Below, in pieces: positions 24,441 to 37,471 of a stretch of 64,000 bases of DNA. This stretch comes from Malurus cyaneus samueli. Its lineage: Eukaryota; Chordata; Aves; Passeriformes; Maluridae. The stretch is taken from positions 42,132,872 to 42,196,871 of the forward strand of contig CM019216.1 in assembly GCA_009741485.1 (NCBI GenBank), read 5' to 3'. Below the pieces are notes generated by a model. It made no database searches and was not told the DNA's origin. It was given only the letters and a program-made list of their open reading frames with translations. Positions within the stretch are counted from its first letter, which is position 1; each line of letters starts with the position of its first letter. The translations under genes were made by a program, and so were the position numbers.

Positions 24441-27400
24441 TCCTTCCTGACTGAGTGCAGGCAGGGTGGTTCCTGCCACTTGCCCTCTGACACTATGCTC
24501 CCTGGCAGTTCAAAAAGAGCAGGGTCTGAAGTGATGAATTTCTACGGGCAGGAGAGATGAGAAGGGAATTCAGGAAAATGTTCTAGCTTTGTATTGAGTA
24601 CATACACATTATTATTTTGGTTTGGAAGGTCTTTTTTTCTTCAGATCTCTTCCTAGAGGTGTGCACTTAGATTGTGTATGGCAGCAAGAGGAGGACTCTT
24701 GCAGAAGTATCCTGCATCCATGCTACATGTTCTCTTTGCTTCCAAAGTGTGTTCTTGTCCTCCTGGTAATTTCCAAACCCTTCTCTAGCCTCTGGACTCT
24801 GACCTTAAACCAAGGAGAATTCAGTAATGAATGTAGTTAATTTGAAACCGATTATTGTTTCCAAGGTCAATAATGGGAAAACTGACATGAGCAAACAGCC
24901 CTCCTGAGAGCTCAGCTCCGAAGGGATCCTATGTTTCCCTTAACCAAACAATGCCATAGAAACTAACCGGATGTTTGCCTACTCAACCTACCAATCTAAT
25001 GCTTTTCCCATTGCTTAACAAGCAGGCCTCACATGACCTAAAAGTATGCAGCAGTCACAGCAGCACACTTTTTTTCACTCAGACCAGGCTTAACAGGGTG
25101 TGTTGCTTCTGAATTTTGAGTAAATCAACCCCATTCATCTTGCATTTGCTGAAACAAAAGTTGAATCTCTTCTTTCGAGTTTCTGCATTTGGGAAGCAAA
25201 GGCCAAGTTTCACTATCCACCCTTCAATAAAAAACAGTCAAAGAAAATTGTTTCCTACGAGTATTGTGAATCTTCCTTGATCAGTCAAGGTTTACATCAT
25301 GGACAAATTTGCCCATTTGTATTCAGAGGATGCAGACTCAGGATGCGCCCAACCTACTTCCCTACCACAACTTCGTCATCCCCCGCTTCAGATTCCTCTG
25401 TTCCCCAGGCACCACCCTGATTCATAATCTCAAGAAAGTAGGAGATGCTTGATGATCTTGCAGACCTGCACAACAACTGTTTTCACTGTGGATTTTCCAA
25501 CCCAATTGATTGCCCACTGTCTGGCAAGCTGGCTTTGCTTGCTAACCTCTAGAGCATGAATGTTGTTTGCTTATCTGTCATCAGAGTGGCTCTCACTTTG
25601 GTTTCTCTTTGATGAAGGCCAGGGCCACCACCTCTTCAGCATGCAATTTCATTTATGTGGCTTTCTTCACTCTGAATTTCTTCATCCAGTGCTAGTCACG
25701 CAAAACCTGCAAAACAGTTTCACCTCCTGGTCCAGTGGTTTTTAGGCCCAGAAGAATTATTCCATAGCATTGTTTTTTTCAAAATTAAATAATTCTTTTC
25801 CTATCATGAGTCATCATTTTAGAAAGACTTGCTTAAGTTCCATGTATATGAAAGATGTGCAAATGAGAAATGCAAGCTACATCGTCTTTTACAGATCTTG
25901 TGCTGACAGAAAGTTGCAAAGTATGGATTTTTTTTAAATAGAAAAAGAAAATTAAAACTGTGCAATAGAGAAATGTGTGAAACTGATCCTAATGATGGGA
26001 ATGGAAAAATCCTGTGCAGAGGAGTGTGGTGCAAGTTAGCACAGGGTGACATCACATGTTGATGAGGCTCCACCCTGTACAATCACACTTGGTGAAGCTA
26101 GTTTGTGTCAGGCTGAGCAGCCCTGCATGAGTGTACTCTGATGTTGCAGTGTCAGCTGTTGCAGGCTGAGAGCAGAGTTTTTCATGGAGCCACATCTATG
26201 AACCCTGGGGTGGTCAGTTACCAACTCTGCTTTGACTCTAAGTCTAGAGATCTAGCTCAGATGCAGATGTCAGTACTTCAGACATGTTAAGTTAGACAAT
26301 GCAAATTCCAGTGCTGATGCTGTAAAGATGGAAGACAAATGGTCTCAGGCCCATGTTCAGCAGGGGTTTTTCTTAACCATTCTTTAAAAATTTTCTAAGA
26401 AACTTATTAATACTTTCTCTTCAGTAAAGATACATCAGTCTTTCAATCCTTGAAACAGCAAGGCACGCTTTTTATGCAGTCGTTTTTTCACACAGTCTAT
26501 GTGCAAAATTCTTAGTAGTTTAAATAAATTACATTAATAAAATTAATTATTCCATAGACTATGATATATTATAACGTAGTTTGTAGTGTTCCTGAAAATG
26601 AGTAATAAAACTGTTGCTATTGCTGCACAGGTGCTTCAGTTCTCTGCTCACTCATCTCAGACTGGACACACAGTTTCATTGCCACACTTCCACTTACTCT
26701 TCCAGTAGAACAAGTAGATCCTTTGGTGTACCAAAAAAATGTGATGAATCCTTGTCTATAATAAGGTGGGTGATTCATGCCCCAAATTGACCTATTCTGC
26801 TACACTGACCACCAAGGGAAGCCCCAGGTGACACATCGTAGTTATCAACATCTGCATTGCATATGTAGGAATTAAACGAGATTCATATTTCTGGTGGTAT
26901 CTGTAATTATTTCAGACATTTCCTAGTAAAACTCTCATCTTTCAAAGATCTAAAATACATGGTTCTTTGAAAGCCAAGAAAGCACTTGAAAGTCACTTGA
27001 CCAAATACTGATCAGCTTGCCCACAAATCTTTTTGCCACAGAGTAATTAATGTCTTAAAACAGTCCACAAAGTAAATGTATAGACACAGGTAAGAAGAAT
27101 ACACCAACAGGGAAACATGCAGAAATCTGGATCCAGTGCACTGAGGTAGAGAAAGCAGAACTGGACAGGACTTACTGATGTTCTATATAAATAATGTTTT
27201 CTAGTTTCTCATGTAAAACCCAGTATGGAAAGTTTAGTATCCTGACTAGACTAGAAAATTAAACTGAGAAACATAAAATATTCATCACTTTAGTAGTCCT
27301 GTCAAATGGATAGTGTAAGCATGCTGAATTATGTTATTTTCCTGACTTAAACAGACATGGATACTAAGGAAGATAAATAAATTCTTAGATTACCTGTCTA

Positions 27401-27790
27401 AATCGTGGCATTCCTGTTATAAAACTAGAGATTGAAGAGACTGTCTGAATTAATGTCTTATTTTAGACCACAGAAACCTGAAGTATATGTATTTGCATAT
27501 ATGGTGTTTACAGTTTGAAGAACTATTTTGGAGTTATCAACCTCTTGTACCCCAACTATGTCAGGTGACTGTAAGTCAAGAAAATTGGTACTACATCCTA
27601 TCATTGTTTATGTGGGTCACAATTCAGTTATAGAATCAGCAGAATTCTTCAGATGAAAAGCCTTGACCCCTTTGTTGACACATGTATTGAAGAGACCAAA
27701 GAGACGTTAGATAGGAGAAGAACAAATTTTTTTTAATATGTAAAGGCAAGTTATATTTTGACATTGTCTCACATGAAATATTTGTCTCAA
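24441..27790. other. Intergenic DNA, no gene seen
   Basis: AT-rich sequence between two CR1 copies. I found no exon-like segment, RNA gene or further transposon. Confidence 0.6.
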
Positions 27791-28834
27791 AACTGGAGAG
27801 ACATGGATTTGTCAGATGGCCCACTCAGTGGATAAGGAATTGGCTGGATGGCCACACTCAAAATTGCTCAATGCCACAGTGATGAGTGGTGTCCTCATGG
27901 CTCAGTATTGGAACCAGCACTGTTTAACATCTTTGTCAGTGACAGGGACAGTGGGATCAAGGGCACCCTGAGCAAGTCTGCCAGTGACACCAAGCTGGGT
28001 GGGTGGGTGGACATTCTGGAAGGAATGGATATCATCCAGGGAGACCTTGGCAGGCTTGAGAAATGGGACTTTGTGAATCTTGTGAAGTTCAACCATGCCA
28101 AGGGCAAGATCCTGCACCTGGGTCAGGGCAATCCCAAATGCAAATACAGCAGCCCTGAGGAGAAGGACTTGGGAGTGTTGGTTGGCAAGAAGCTCAGCAT
28201 GACCTGGCAATGTGTGACTGTAGCTCAGAAAGCCCACTCTGTCCTGAACTCACCCAAAGCAGCGTGGCCAGCAGGGCAAGGGAGGGGATTCTGCCTTTCT
28301 GCTCCACTCTTGTGAGACCCCACGTGGACTGCTGCACCCAGCTCTGTGGACCCCAGCTTAAGACATGCACTTGCTGCAGCAGGTTTAGAGGAGGGGCACA
28401 AGGATGATGAGAGACCTGAAGCATCTCTCTGTGGAGACAGGCTGAGAGAGCTGAGGTTCTTCAGTCTAAAGAAGAGAAGGTTTTAGGGACATCTTAGAGC
28501 ACTCCCAATACTTAGAGAGGGTTATGAGAGAGCTGGAAAGGGACTTTTTGGAAAGGCATGTTGTGACAGGATGAGGGGGAATGGCTTTAAACTGAAAGAG
28601 GGTGAGATCAGACTAGATATCAGGAAGAAATTTTTTAATATGAGAGTGGTGAGGCACTGGAACAGGTTGAGGAAGTTGTGGATGCCCCATCCCTGGAAGT
28701 GTTCAAGGCCAGGTTGGATGGGGCTTTGAGCACCCTGGTCTAGTGGAAGATGTCCCTGCCCCTGGGAGAGAGTTGAAACTAGATCATCTTTAAGATCCCT
28801 TCCAACCCAAACCATGCTATGATTCTATGATTTT
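27791..28834 (+). repeat. CR1 LINE, 5'-truncated, with decayed reverse-transcriptase remnant
   Basis: The longest retrotransposon copy in the window. Its start carries the CR1 ORF2 region around GGATAAGGAATTGGCTGGATGG. The plus-strand frame at 27848-28315 still reads reverse-transcriptase-like pieces: GSVLEPALFNIFVSDRDSG, then DTKLGG and KILHLGQGNP. The catalytic ADD motif of the family reads ASD here, and the frame is not continuous to the expected ORF2 end, so it is inactive. The 3' untranslated part follows in order and ends near 28834 with ATGATTCTATGATT-type repeats, which are diagnostic for CR1. CR1 copies are normally 5'-truncated, as here. Confidence 0.93.
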
Positions 28835-29243
28835 GTGTTATATCTTGCAAACAATAAGTTTTAAAAAAAATCAAATTATTATAATTAAACTGACATATGC
28901 TTAAGATGTGTCTTTTCATAACCAGGCAGCGTATATTCCATAATTGCACACAGACTGAAATCACCAGTGACAGATACTCTGTTGATCAAATGACAAAAAT
29001 GCTCTGCACCTGCAGTTAGCAGTAAGTGTATAAAAGTTGAGTGCACATCTTCCACCACCACCACGTTGGTGTAGCTGGTGCACAAATTCCAAGCTGCAAT
29101 CAAAGACAGTTGTGCAATTTAGACCTTAGCCAGTATTTTGAAAACACAGAGGGAGGGGCAGTATTAAACTACTGAAGAAATACTTCTGAGAAGTAAGGGC
29201 ACAAAGTAGATTCCTGTTCAATCAAGGACTACTGATCCATAGC

Positions 29244-29269
29244 AAAAAAAAAAAAAAAAAAAAAAAAAA
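29244..29269. repeat. Poly-A tract, 26 A
   Basis: An uninterrupted run of 26 A residues. The sequence upstream shows no recognisable processed transcript, so a retrocopy tail is not supported. Confidence 0.9.
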
Positions 29270-32200
29270 GTAAGTTATGTAAAATTATTATATTTTTGGA
29301 TAGCACCTTGTTGGGTTTTACGATGAGCTCTGCTTATGCACGACAATGTGTAAAAGCTTTGCCTTCCAATCTCAAAACAGCCAGATCGCTTTTCATATCA
29401 TCCAGAAATTTGCTCTCTGCAACAATTTATCTTAGAGAAACCTTCAGAAATGAGTCACAACCTTTGTTTAAAGGCTTTATTTTTGAAATGCTGACAGCAG
29501 CTTAGCTCTAGCATTGTCTACAGTGAACACTACTATGGAGAGACTTAAACGACGCTGTCACGTAGAATAGAATAAATTATTTCAATTGTAAACCCGCTAA
29601 TTACACATGAAATCTGGTACCTGCTCCTCTTTGATATAAGAAAGCTTTTTTCTTGCTCTGGATGAAATATAGCAATGTGCCCAAAGCTGTATAATGAGCC
29701 ATTTTGTTTTAATCCTATCAGTATCACTCAATTTAAGATTTGTATTTCCAGTCATGTGATAGCCTCAAGTTTTCTTTTCACTTCATTTTCAGAGTTTTGA
29801 AATTTTCAATGTACACATTGACAATACCCCAGAGGCCAAATTCCAATTTATTAAAGTCTGAAATCTCATTATTTTTTCATAAATCTCATTAGTTTAAGAC
29901 CTAACTGGTGATTTTTTATGCTTAGGCTTATTAAAATGATGATAATACAACCAATGTAAATCCCTTCTTTATATAAATGAGCAATTAGAAACAATGTAAG
30001 CAATTACAAGCTGTATGAATATTTTGTCATTACTTTTCTGATAAATATGATGAAATTTTCCCTGTGGAAGGCAGGTTATAAATCAGTCAGAATCAAATGT
30101 CTCTGCAGAAGTTACCAGTATGAAGACAGCCTGGCTTTCCTCAATCAAGTAAAAAAGGAATGAACTTGCTTTACCTCGAAGACAGTCTAAGTGAAAACAA
30201 AAGAACATAATTTTAAACTGAATATACCTAGGTACTGTTGAGAGAAATATTCAGTGTTGTCTCCCCAGCAATCCTTTTACCTTCTACCATAGGCCTTGTA
30301 AACGGGGTCATAAAAAAAGAGATGCGTCTTTGTTAACTGTATGAGCAAAACTCCTCCAGGTGGTTGACATCCTATCCTTCCCAGGCTGGTCCCTTCAAGC
30401 AAAGTTCTCTATATAATCCCAGTCAGGTATTTGAAAAGTTGGAGCTTTGCCTGCTCTTTAAAGCATAAAAACCTTTTTGGGTTTGGAGTGTTTTTTAGCA
30501 AATTACTTGTTTTCCCTTTGCCTACTGCACCTTTTGTAGTTTAGCTGCTTATCAGAAGATAATGGAAAGGTCTCAGATATGAACAGTTTACAATCTACAT
30601 CAAGGAAACAAGACACAGAAACTTTTAATAAAGATCTCTCATATGTTCATTCAGTATTTAGCTATGGGATGTGCCAAAGCAATTAATTAATTTAACTAAT
30701 ATATCTAATTATTTGTGATGTTTCTATTGGTCTCTTACCATGGGCAGATGGAGGGAAGAAGGTAGAGCACATGGCAACATGAATTCCTAGTGTAAAAATA
30801 AGCAGAAAAACAATTTGGTTTGACAAAAGCAGTCATAGATGAGAAGAAAGGGCACAGTTAATTTTCCTCCCTGGTACCCCTCTCTGGAAGTCACTTCTGA
30901 TTATTCTGCACCCTGGTGACAGAAGACAGTAGATAATACTGTAAATTGCCTTTCCTTCCTTGCAAAAGAGCTAAGGGGAGTCCGCTTCTCATTCTGTCAT
31001 GCCTGCCAGTACTTTTGTACATTAATCACTTCATAGATTTCTGTATTTCTATTGTCCTCAAATTTAATTTTAAAGTTAAATGTGGAAGTGTTTGCAGGAA
31101 CAAAGCCTTAGTTTGTATGCTGACTTCCTTTAGACTGGACTAAAATGACCGATATGACCAGGGGCTTTTGGAGGTTATGGAAGGGGAGGAAGTATGAGTT
31201 TTGCTCATGTGTGTATTGTCTTGTTTAGTAAAGCAACCTTCTCAGGAAAATATGAGTCTTTTCATTTTCAGGAACACAACTACAAGACATCTCAAGCAAC
31301 AGTTTCCATTTACTTTTTAATTATCCACATGTAAGGACTGAAAAAATTACACCAATAAGAAAAAAGAAGGATTATCCAATTCCATTTCTTCAGTCCCTCT
31401 TTGAAGATCAGCTGTAACTGGCTTAGATTTTGGTTGAATAATACTATATATATAGTAAATCAGATACAAATAAAAATTGAAGGTAACTACAACTGAGCTA
31501 AAATAATCTTCATAGATATAGTAAGTAATGTTCATAGATAAAGGCAAAATTTTCATGCTGTAATTGTGAATTAAATTCATTATCGCATTCATTGCATTAT
31601 ATTCATTAATCAAATGCATTTGAAAACCTATGTAGGCATGATAGTAATTGCATTGCCATTGACTAATGACAAAAGAGTGCTTCAACAGATATACAACAAT
31701 TTGATTAGGTAAAAATCAAACTGGGGAAAGATTCAAAAGCACACAATAGTCTGAATTTCAAAAAGACAAGCTTTGAGAAACCAGAGAACTTGCTTGTGAA
31801 TTCAGGGGCTAAGGAATTCAAATATTGAGGTTAATATAATTATTGAAAGTGAAAAGGATAAAAGTATGTGGACTTTGTCTCAAGAAAGCAGAAGAAGTTT
31901 TGCTGAAGAGAGCTAGTTGAATAAAAAACCACAAGCAAAACCCAAAACATTTGCAAAATGGCAAAGAGGCTTAAGCACAAAGGAAATGTTATCTGAGGGA
32001 TAAAAAAAAGGAAGGACAAAGTGAGAATTGCCAAAAGTCAAGCTGAATTAGACTTTCAAAAAGATATCAAAAGCAAACAACCAAAAAATTCTTCATCCCA
32101 ATAAACAAAAGACAATAAAGAAAAGAACTGTAGAGCTATGGAATACAAAATGCAGAGAAATGGAAGATAATCTTGGCAAAATATAAACGGCACGTTGCTA

Positions 32201-35200
32201 TTGATCAGGAATTAATCCTTTGCCTCAGATTTTAACGGGTACATTGACTGGTCATGGGAGCAAAGACAGTTTAGAAAATGGCAGGAGTGTGTGGCAAAGC
32301 ATCATTCAGAACGAAGACAGAACAGAGCTCAAGAAAATGAATGCAAGACCCTGCATGTTCTCCACCCCGTTTCTGAAAGGAACTGGTGCTTGAGCTCATG
32401 GGTCTACTGCCAGGTGATTGGAGAGGAGCAAATTTTGCATCACTAAAATGCTGGTTGGTTTCAGCAGTGGAGATTTTATGGCCCATCACCATGACATTCA
32501 GGCCTGCAGAACACACATAAACTAGCAGCAAGTATAACTTAGGTCAAAATTGAAATTCCTTATTATTTAATTCATCTTTTCCAAATGTAATCAATGGATT
32601 ATTCCATTGGCCAAATATTTGCAGCTGGATCTGCAAACTAAACCTTAAGAAGCTTCAGTAATTTAATATTTTTAATATTAATATTTAACACACTGCCCAA
32701 ATATTAAAGTTATGCTACTTCTACTATACAATTTCACACACACAGAATTATACAAGAGTTACTTAATTGTCAGCACTTCCTTTTTTTTTTTTTAACAGCA
32801 AGTATAATTTATCAGGAGATAATTCATATGGATGGCAGCATTATACTTAAACTATCAAATCTGAACTAACTGCAGAGGAAACCATAATGGCACCCTGAAA
32901 ATTATTTCACAGGACAATTCTTCATATTTACTTTCCTCATTTAATTTAGAAGGATATTTCCCAGTTTGAAGGAACTTTCTGGTTTGGTTTTTTTTTTTTT
33001 ATTCAGTAGGGAATAACAACATTAGGTGCTGAAATCAGTACTTTGAGCTAAAAATAGCTCCCATTACTGAAAGATCATTTCTGCTTTATATTATGACAGT
33101 TTACAATATATACCATGTAGCAGAACAGCCCACATTTGATGAGAAATTCTGTTGAGACCTTTGACTTTCTGAACTGTGAATCTGGCCGTGGTTGCTGTCC
33201 TTTCTGTAAGCAGAAACCTGAGAAGCAGGGCAAATAAATCGAAATGGGAACAGAGGAGCAGAGCCAGGTTGGCAACAGTTGAGATGAGTGCTTTTGTTTC
33301 TAAAAGAAGGGAAAAATGCCTTAAAAGTCATGCATTCTCTGTGCCTACGCTGACTCGCAGCAACTTGCTTTTCTGTTCCTTTTGTTACAACCATTGAAGC
33401 ACTTGGGGAAGACACTGAGAGTGCTCCTCCTCATAGCACACTACCTTTTTTGCTTTTCGTGGTGACATAGCAGAGATGCATAGAATTAGCATTAATACAA
33501 CTTTTACATAAATATTGACAAGGAATGTTCTCCACAAAGAGTGAGCACGATCTGTTGCTGCCTGGTGGGTGGAGGGCTGGTAAAGGCAGCTTTAATTCCA
33601 CACTCGAATCTCAATTTTTCTTGGCAATGCTTCTCGTCCAAGTTGGCCTCTCTAAATGACTTTGCTGCCACAGCCTCCTATGGATCATTCCAGCTGTTCA
33701 AAATAGCTGTTCAAAGTGAGGAAACCTCTACACAAAGAGTATTCCCTAGAAAGAAATTTCAAGAACTCTACAACCTCTCTGTGCTACTGGAAAAGTGTAC
33801 AGAGACTGGATAAGAATTCAGAATTCAAAATTGTCCTTTCTATACAATAAAGCATTCATACTTTCTCATCTTTCTTTCTTTCTCATCTTTTGATTATTTT
33901 TTGACGCCAAGCTTACCCTGTTCAAGACTATGGGTAAGAGCAAAGATTCCTTCACACCAACTCTGTGAGCTCTGTGCTCTGCAGCTGGTGTACCAGTGAA
34001 AATGGGGAGCAGCTTCAGCACCATACAGGCTTGCATTCAGTTTCTGACTACCCCAAAGCTCTGTCTTGGTGTGCAGAAACTCTGAAACAGTCTGACTGTT
34101 GGGCTTGGTTACACACCTAACATTGGAAATAAATAAAAAAAAAAAAATTAACAACAATAGTCACAACAGTTTTGTTACAACATTGAATTTCCTCCTGCAC
34201 ACAGGGGAATGTACCTGGCCAGTTACAGCCTGCTGCACCAGCAGATTACTACAAAGGAATCAGATCATAAACAATTTTTGGCTCTGTGTCTCACAGTCCT
34301 GTGATGATACCTGAGCCTTCCTTGTCTTCCCAGGCCATTCTTCCTCCAGATTCAAATGCCTGATTAATGTTATTAAAACAATTTCAAAACTGGTCTAGTT
34401 AAATTAGTGCAAACCATTTGAATGGACATTTCCAAACCTGCTGGTCCTTCAGCTCCTGTCCTGCCCTTTATCTCTGGGTAATCTCAGTTGTAAACATGAA
34501 TTCAGCAAGCATCTTTCCAACACTGACTCACAGAACCTCCCTCTAATCCAAAACAATCTCTTTTTGTCCTTCCTGAAACCTCAGCCTGTCTCTCAGACAA
34601 TACTTTGTTCATGTCTAGTTGTCAGTCAAGTTCAAAAAAGAGCTTTCACTGTTTCCCTCCTTTCCCTCCTCCACCTGTTTTTTGTGTATCTGTCAGATAT
34701 CCAAACTCCTGTGAAGGAAGGTCTGCGGCCTCCAGCATAATAACAAATCTCTTTTTATATTATATCCATACTCCCTGGCGTCAAATATACAGCATCACCA
34801 TGCTACTTTTCTAACACATCAGAAAAAGTACTATTTCATCTTACTCAGCGTTGAGATCATTTCCCTCCTCATGTCAGCTGGTGATACTGGGATATATTGT
34901 CCCTTGTTAAACTCTCAAACAAACACCTCACATGGTTTCGTAGGTTATTCTTCCCGCTGAGAAGCTTCCCAGAAACAAAAAAGAATGTATTCATTTTTTT
35001 TTTAATCTTGCCTTCCTCTGAAATGTGTTACAAACGTTTTTAAGGGCAAATGATGTGCTTTTAAACCAAGGGACAACAGTCACAGCTAGTGGGCTAGGGC
35101 CACTTCTGCTATAGTGAACTCTGTCTGGTAGCAAGAGCAAAGTCCCAAACTGGAGAAGTCAGAAAAAGAACAAGTTGAAGAGGGCAGTCAAGGGAACAGT

Positions 35201-35980
35201 CAGACTTCAGGAAATGCTGAAATCTGTGAGCACATAGTCCAAGACACACCATGAGACCACATCATAGTCAAGATCAGGAAGTCAGAAACTCCATGTAAGA
35301 CAGGATCTGTAACAAGAAAAAGCCATATCTGGCTGGAGCAATGTTACACAAATCACTTGCAAACAGCAAACAGAATAAAACATCGGAGTGAAAACCAGAG
35401 AAAACATTAAATTAACAGAACTCAAGACTAGGAACTAGTAATGCACATCTAGAAAGAAAGACAGGTGGACTGTTATTAAAATTAAATGTGGAATATGGCT
35501 GGACAAGTCCACAAACTCTCAACTCTAGTTCTCTTAGCATTTTAAGCAGATTTAATCCATTGTGGCTATTGAAACTAGTGGTCCTGCACTAGTAATTTTA
35601 TGTGCATGCCCAAGCACAGCTTCTTATTTATACCAATACAAGCATCTATGTAGCTGAGACATGAACTGGCTTGGGAAACGGATGTAAATTAAAGTTGATC
35701 ACAATTAAAAACTATTAACCATCATTAAAACAAAGTAGCTAGCATTAAGCCTGATGCCGTCCCCTACATAACCACGTAAGTGCTTCTACTGGAACAAGGA
35801 AGGATACAGCATGGAGGAACAGACAAACGGCTGAGGAAGGAAGACCTTTTTTTTAGGGCAGTCACAACTCACCCATAGTTTATACAAACCAGTGGAGCCC
35901 CAGCACCGGAGAACATGGTTCTCTGCCAGCTGTTAGGGCTGTGCCATGGGAGCGTACAGCGGCAACCAGCACCTAGGCAA

Positions 35981-36029
35981 TGATTCACGTCCAGCTGCCT
36001 GGGGAATGACTCACTGGCTCAGTGACTCA
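35981..36029. promoter_or_regulatory. Cluster of AP-1/TRE-like sites upstream of AMD1
   Basis: Two perfect TGACTCA motifs (36007-36013 and 36023-36029) sit 16 bases apart, with a one-mismatch TGATTCA at 35981-35987. TGACTCA is the consensus for AP-1 (Fos/Jun) and the core of MAF/NRF2 elements. The cluster lies about 1.0 kb upstream of the inferred AMD1 start, just before the CpG island. Functional use is inferred. Confidence 0.45.
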
Positions 36030-36971
36030 CTCCTTCGCTGGTGGACAGAGCCCACTGCCTATTATGCTGTCCGATACTATCTCACTGTCTCCTAGTAGGG
36101 ACTCATTCATCTGTCCCCAGCCATCTGCTGCTGCCTGTCCCATGTAGCGCAAATTCCCTAGGCTCATCGGGGAAGACGGGATTTTCTGTTCTTCATTCGG
36201 TCAGTAGTGAACCTTTCCTCTGACTACGAAGTATTGCAACACTGACCTTATAATGTGCTATGGTGTCATAAAAAATTGCTTCTAAAGCAACCATAAATCT
36301 ATCTGGTTTTTAATAATATCTTCTAAATATCAGAAAAAAAAAGTCGTAGGTCATCAAATAAGGATCCGCGCACACAGATCCGCGGTCCCTCCTGTGCGCG
36401 CCCACAGCCGCACATGCCCTGCCCGGTCACTCGCTCCTTGGGCCACACACCCGCGGACCACTGACTCCCCGCTTCTCGGTCCACACGCTGGGCTCCTGGA
36501 AGGGGCGAAGGGAATGGAAACTGCGCCTGAACGCTCGGCTGTGCTCCTCTTTACGAGCGAGGGAAGCGCCTTACAGCGGGCGCAGAGGGAAGGATTGCCG
36601 GGTGCGGGCGCAGCGCTGCCGCCGCGGTCCGGGAAGAGCCGGAATTCTTGTGCTCGCCCCTTGCTACGCGCCGAATGGTTTCGGGGGATTCTCCCGCGCA
36701 GTCCCTAGGCCATGTTCAGCCCTGCTCCGCCTGGCACAGCTCACTGCCGACCACAGGCCGTGCTTCCCACCCATGCTCGGGGCGGCACGGTGCGACCCCG
36801 GTGCGGTCACCACACAGCGGCCCCGAGCACTGCCCTAGCCCCAGCGCCGCCGCCGCCCGCGCTCCATCTCCCGCTCCCTGCGGGCGGACGGGCGGGCTGC
36901 AGGCAGGCGGGGCCAGAGGAACCGGCATATGCCTCAACAGACATCGCCGCCGCCCTATGGAAAGCAGGGAA

Positions 36972-37043
36972 GGGCGGGCCGGAGCTGCGGCCGCCCAATG
37001 TGCAGCGCGACCCGGCGTGATGCGGGTACCTGTGGCATATAAA
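36972..37043 (+). promoter_or_regulatory. AMD1: AMD1 core promoter (GC box, CCAAT box, TATA box)
   Basis: In order on the plus strand: a GGGCGG GC box at 36972-36977, a CCAAT box at 36995-36999 and a TATAAA box at 37038-37043. The TATA box sits 29 bases before the inferred start at 37067. A TATA box inside a CpG island is the arrangement known for mammalian AMD1. The spacing of about 70 bases from CCAAT to the start is canonical. Confidence 0.85.
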
Positions 37044-37066
37044 GGCGGCTGCGTGCGCACTGGACC

Positions 37067-37471
37067 CTCGCTTACACAGTATGGCCGGCGACATTAGCTA
37101 GCGCTCGCTCAACGCTCTTCTCTGTAACAGGGGAACACACGGACTACAAGGAACCGAACCGCATCGCCCGCCCGCACCCCCGCTCGGACTGTAACCCGCT
37201 CACACACGCTCACGCCGCATCCGCCGCCGCGCACTCCGGGTGGTTTTCGCCCGTTAAAAAAAAAAAAATCCTTCTTCTACATTACCTCTTTTTATTTTTT
37301 TTCAATTAATATTAAGCAAATCCCCTAGAAGGTGAAACCCGCCCGGGACGGACTGGGACCCGGCGGCGGCAGCAGCGCGGCCCGTGCAGCAGCAGCGAAC
37401 GGTGGTGGCCGGGGGCGGCAGTTTGGTTGTCGTTTAATTTCTGTGGTTGTTGGTTGCCGAGTTGTCTCACC
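37067..37471 (+). other. AMD1: AMD1 5' untranslated region
   Basis: The start at 37067 is inferred from the TATA spacing and from the mammalian observation that the uORF begins about 14 nucleotides from the cap. The first bases would then be CTCGCTT, a pyrimidine-rich start. The leader is about 405 bases with no obvious intron. It contains the MAGDIS uORF at its very 5' end, then GC-rich sequence, then a strikingly AU-rich island at 37255-37319 (A13 followed by U-rich tracts), then GC-rich sequence up to the main start. Confidence 0.75.
37081..37101 (+). CDS. AMD1: AMD1 upstream ORF encoding the regulatory peptide MAGDIS
   Basis: The seven-codon frame ATG GCC GGC GAC ATT AGC TAG encodes MAGDIS, identical to the mammalian AMD1 uORF peptide. 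In mammals this nascent hexapeptide stalls the ribosome at its own stop codon when polyamines are abundant. This blocks scanning ribosomes from reaching the main start and so gives feedback control of AdoMet decarboxylase synthesis. The start has a strong context (A at -3, G at +4), but its position about 14 bases from the inferred cap should let some ribosomes scan past. The residues known to matter in the C-terminal half (Asp, Ile, Ser) are present. It lies 370 bases upstream of the main ATG and does not overlap it. Confidence 0.95.
   Translation: MAGDIS

Larger units (their letters stand above)
28835..36359. other. Intergenic DNA upstream of AMD1, no gene seen
   Basis: AT-rich non-coding sequence. 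It contains an A26 run (29244-29269), smaller poly-T and poly-A tracts, and, in the last 500 bases before the AMD1 CpG island, a cluster of AP-1-type sites (35981-36029). No protein-coding exon or RNA gene was recognised. Confidence 0.6.

Noticed and set aside
27848..28315. 155-residue open frame with reverse-transcriptase similarity
   Set aside because: It is a decayed piece of CR1 ORF2 in a 5'-truncated copy, reported as a repeat and not as a gene.
29221..29280. A26 run as the tail of a retrocopied mRNA
   Set aside because: The sequence upstream shows no open frame or recognisable transcript, and CR1 machinery in birds rarely makes poly-A-tailed retrocopies.
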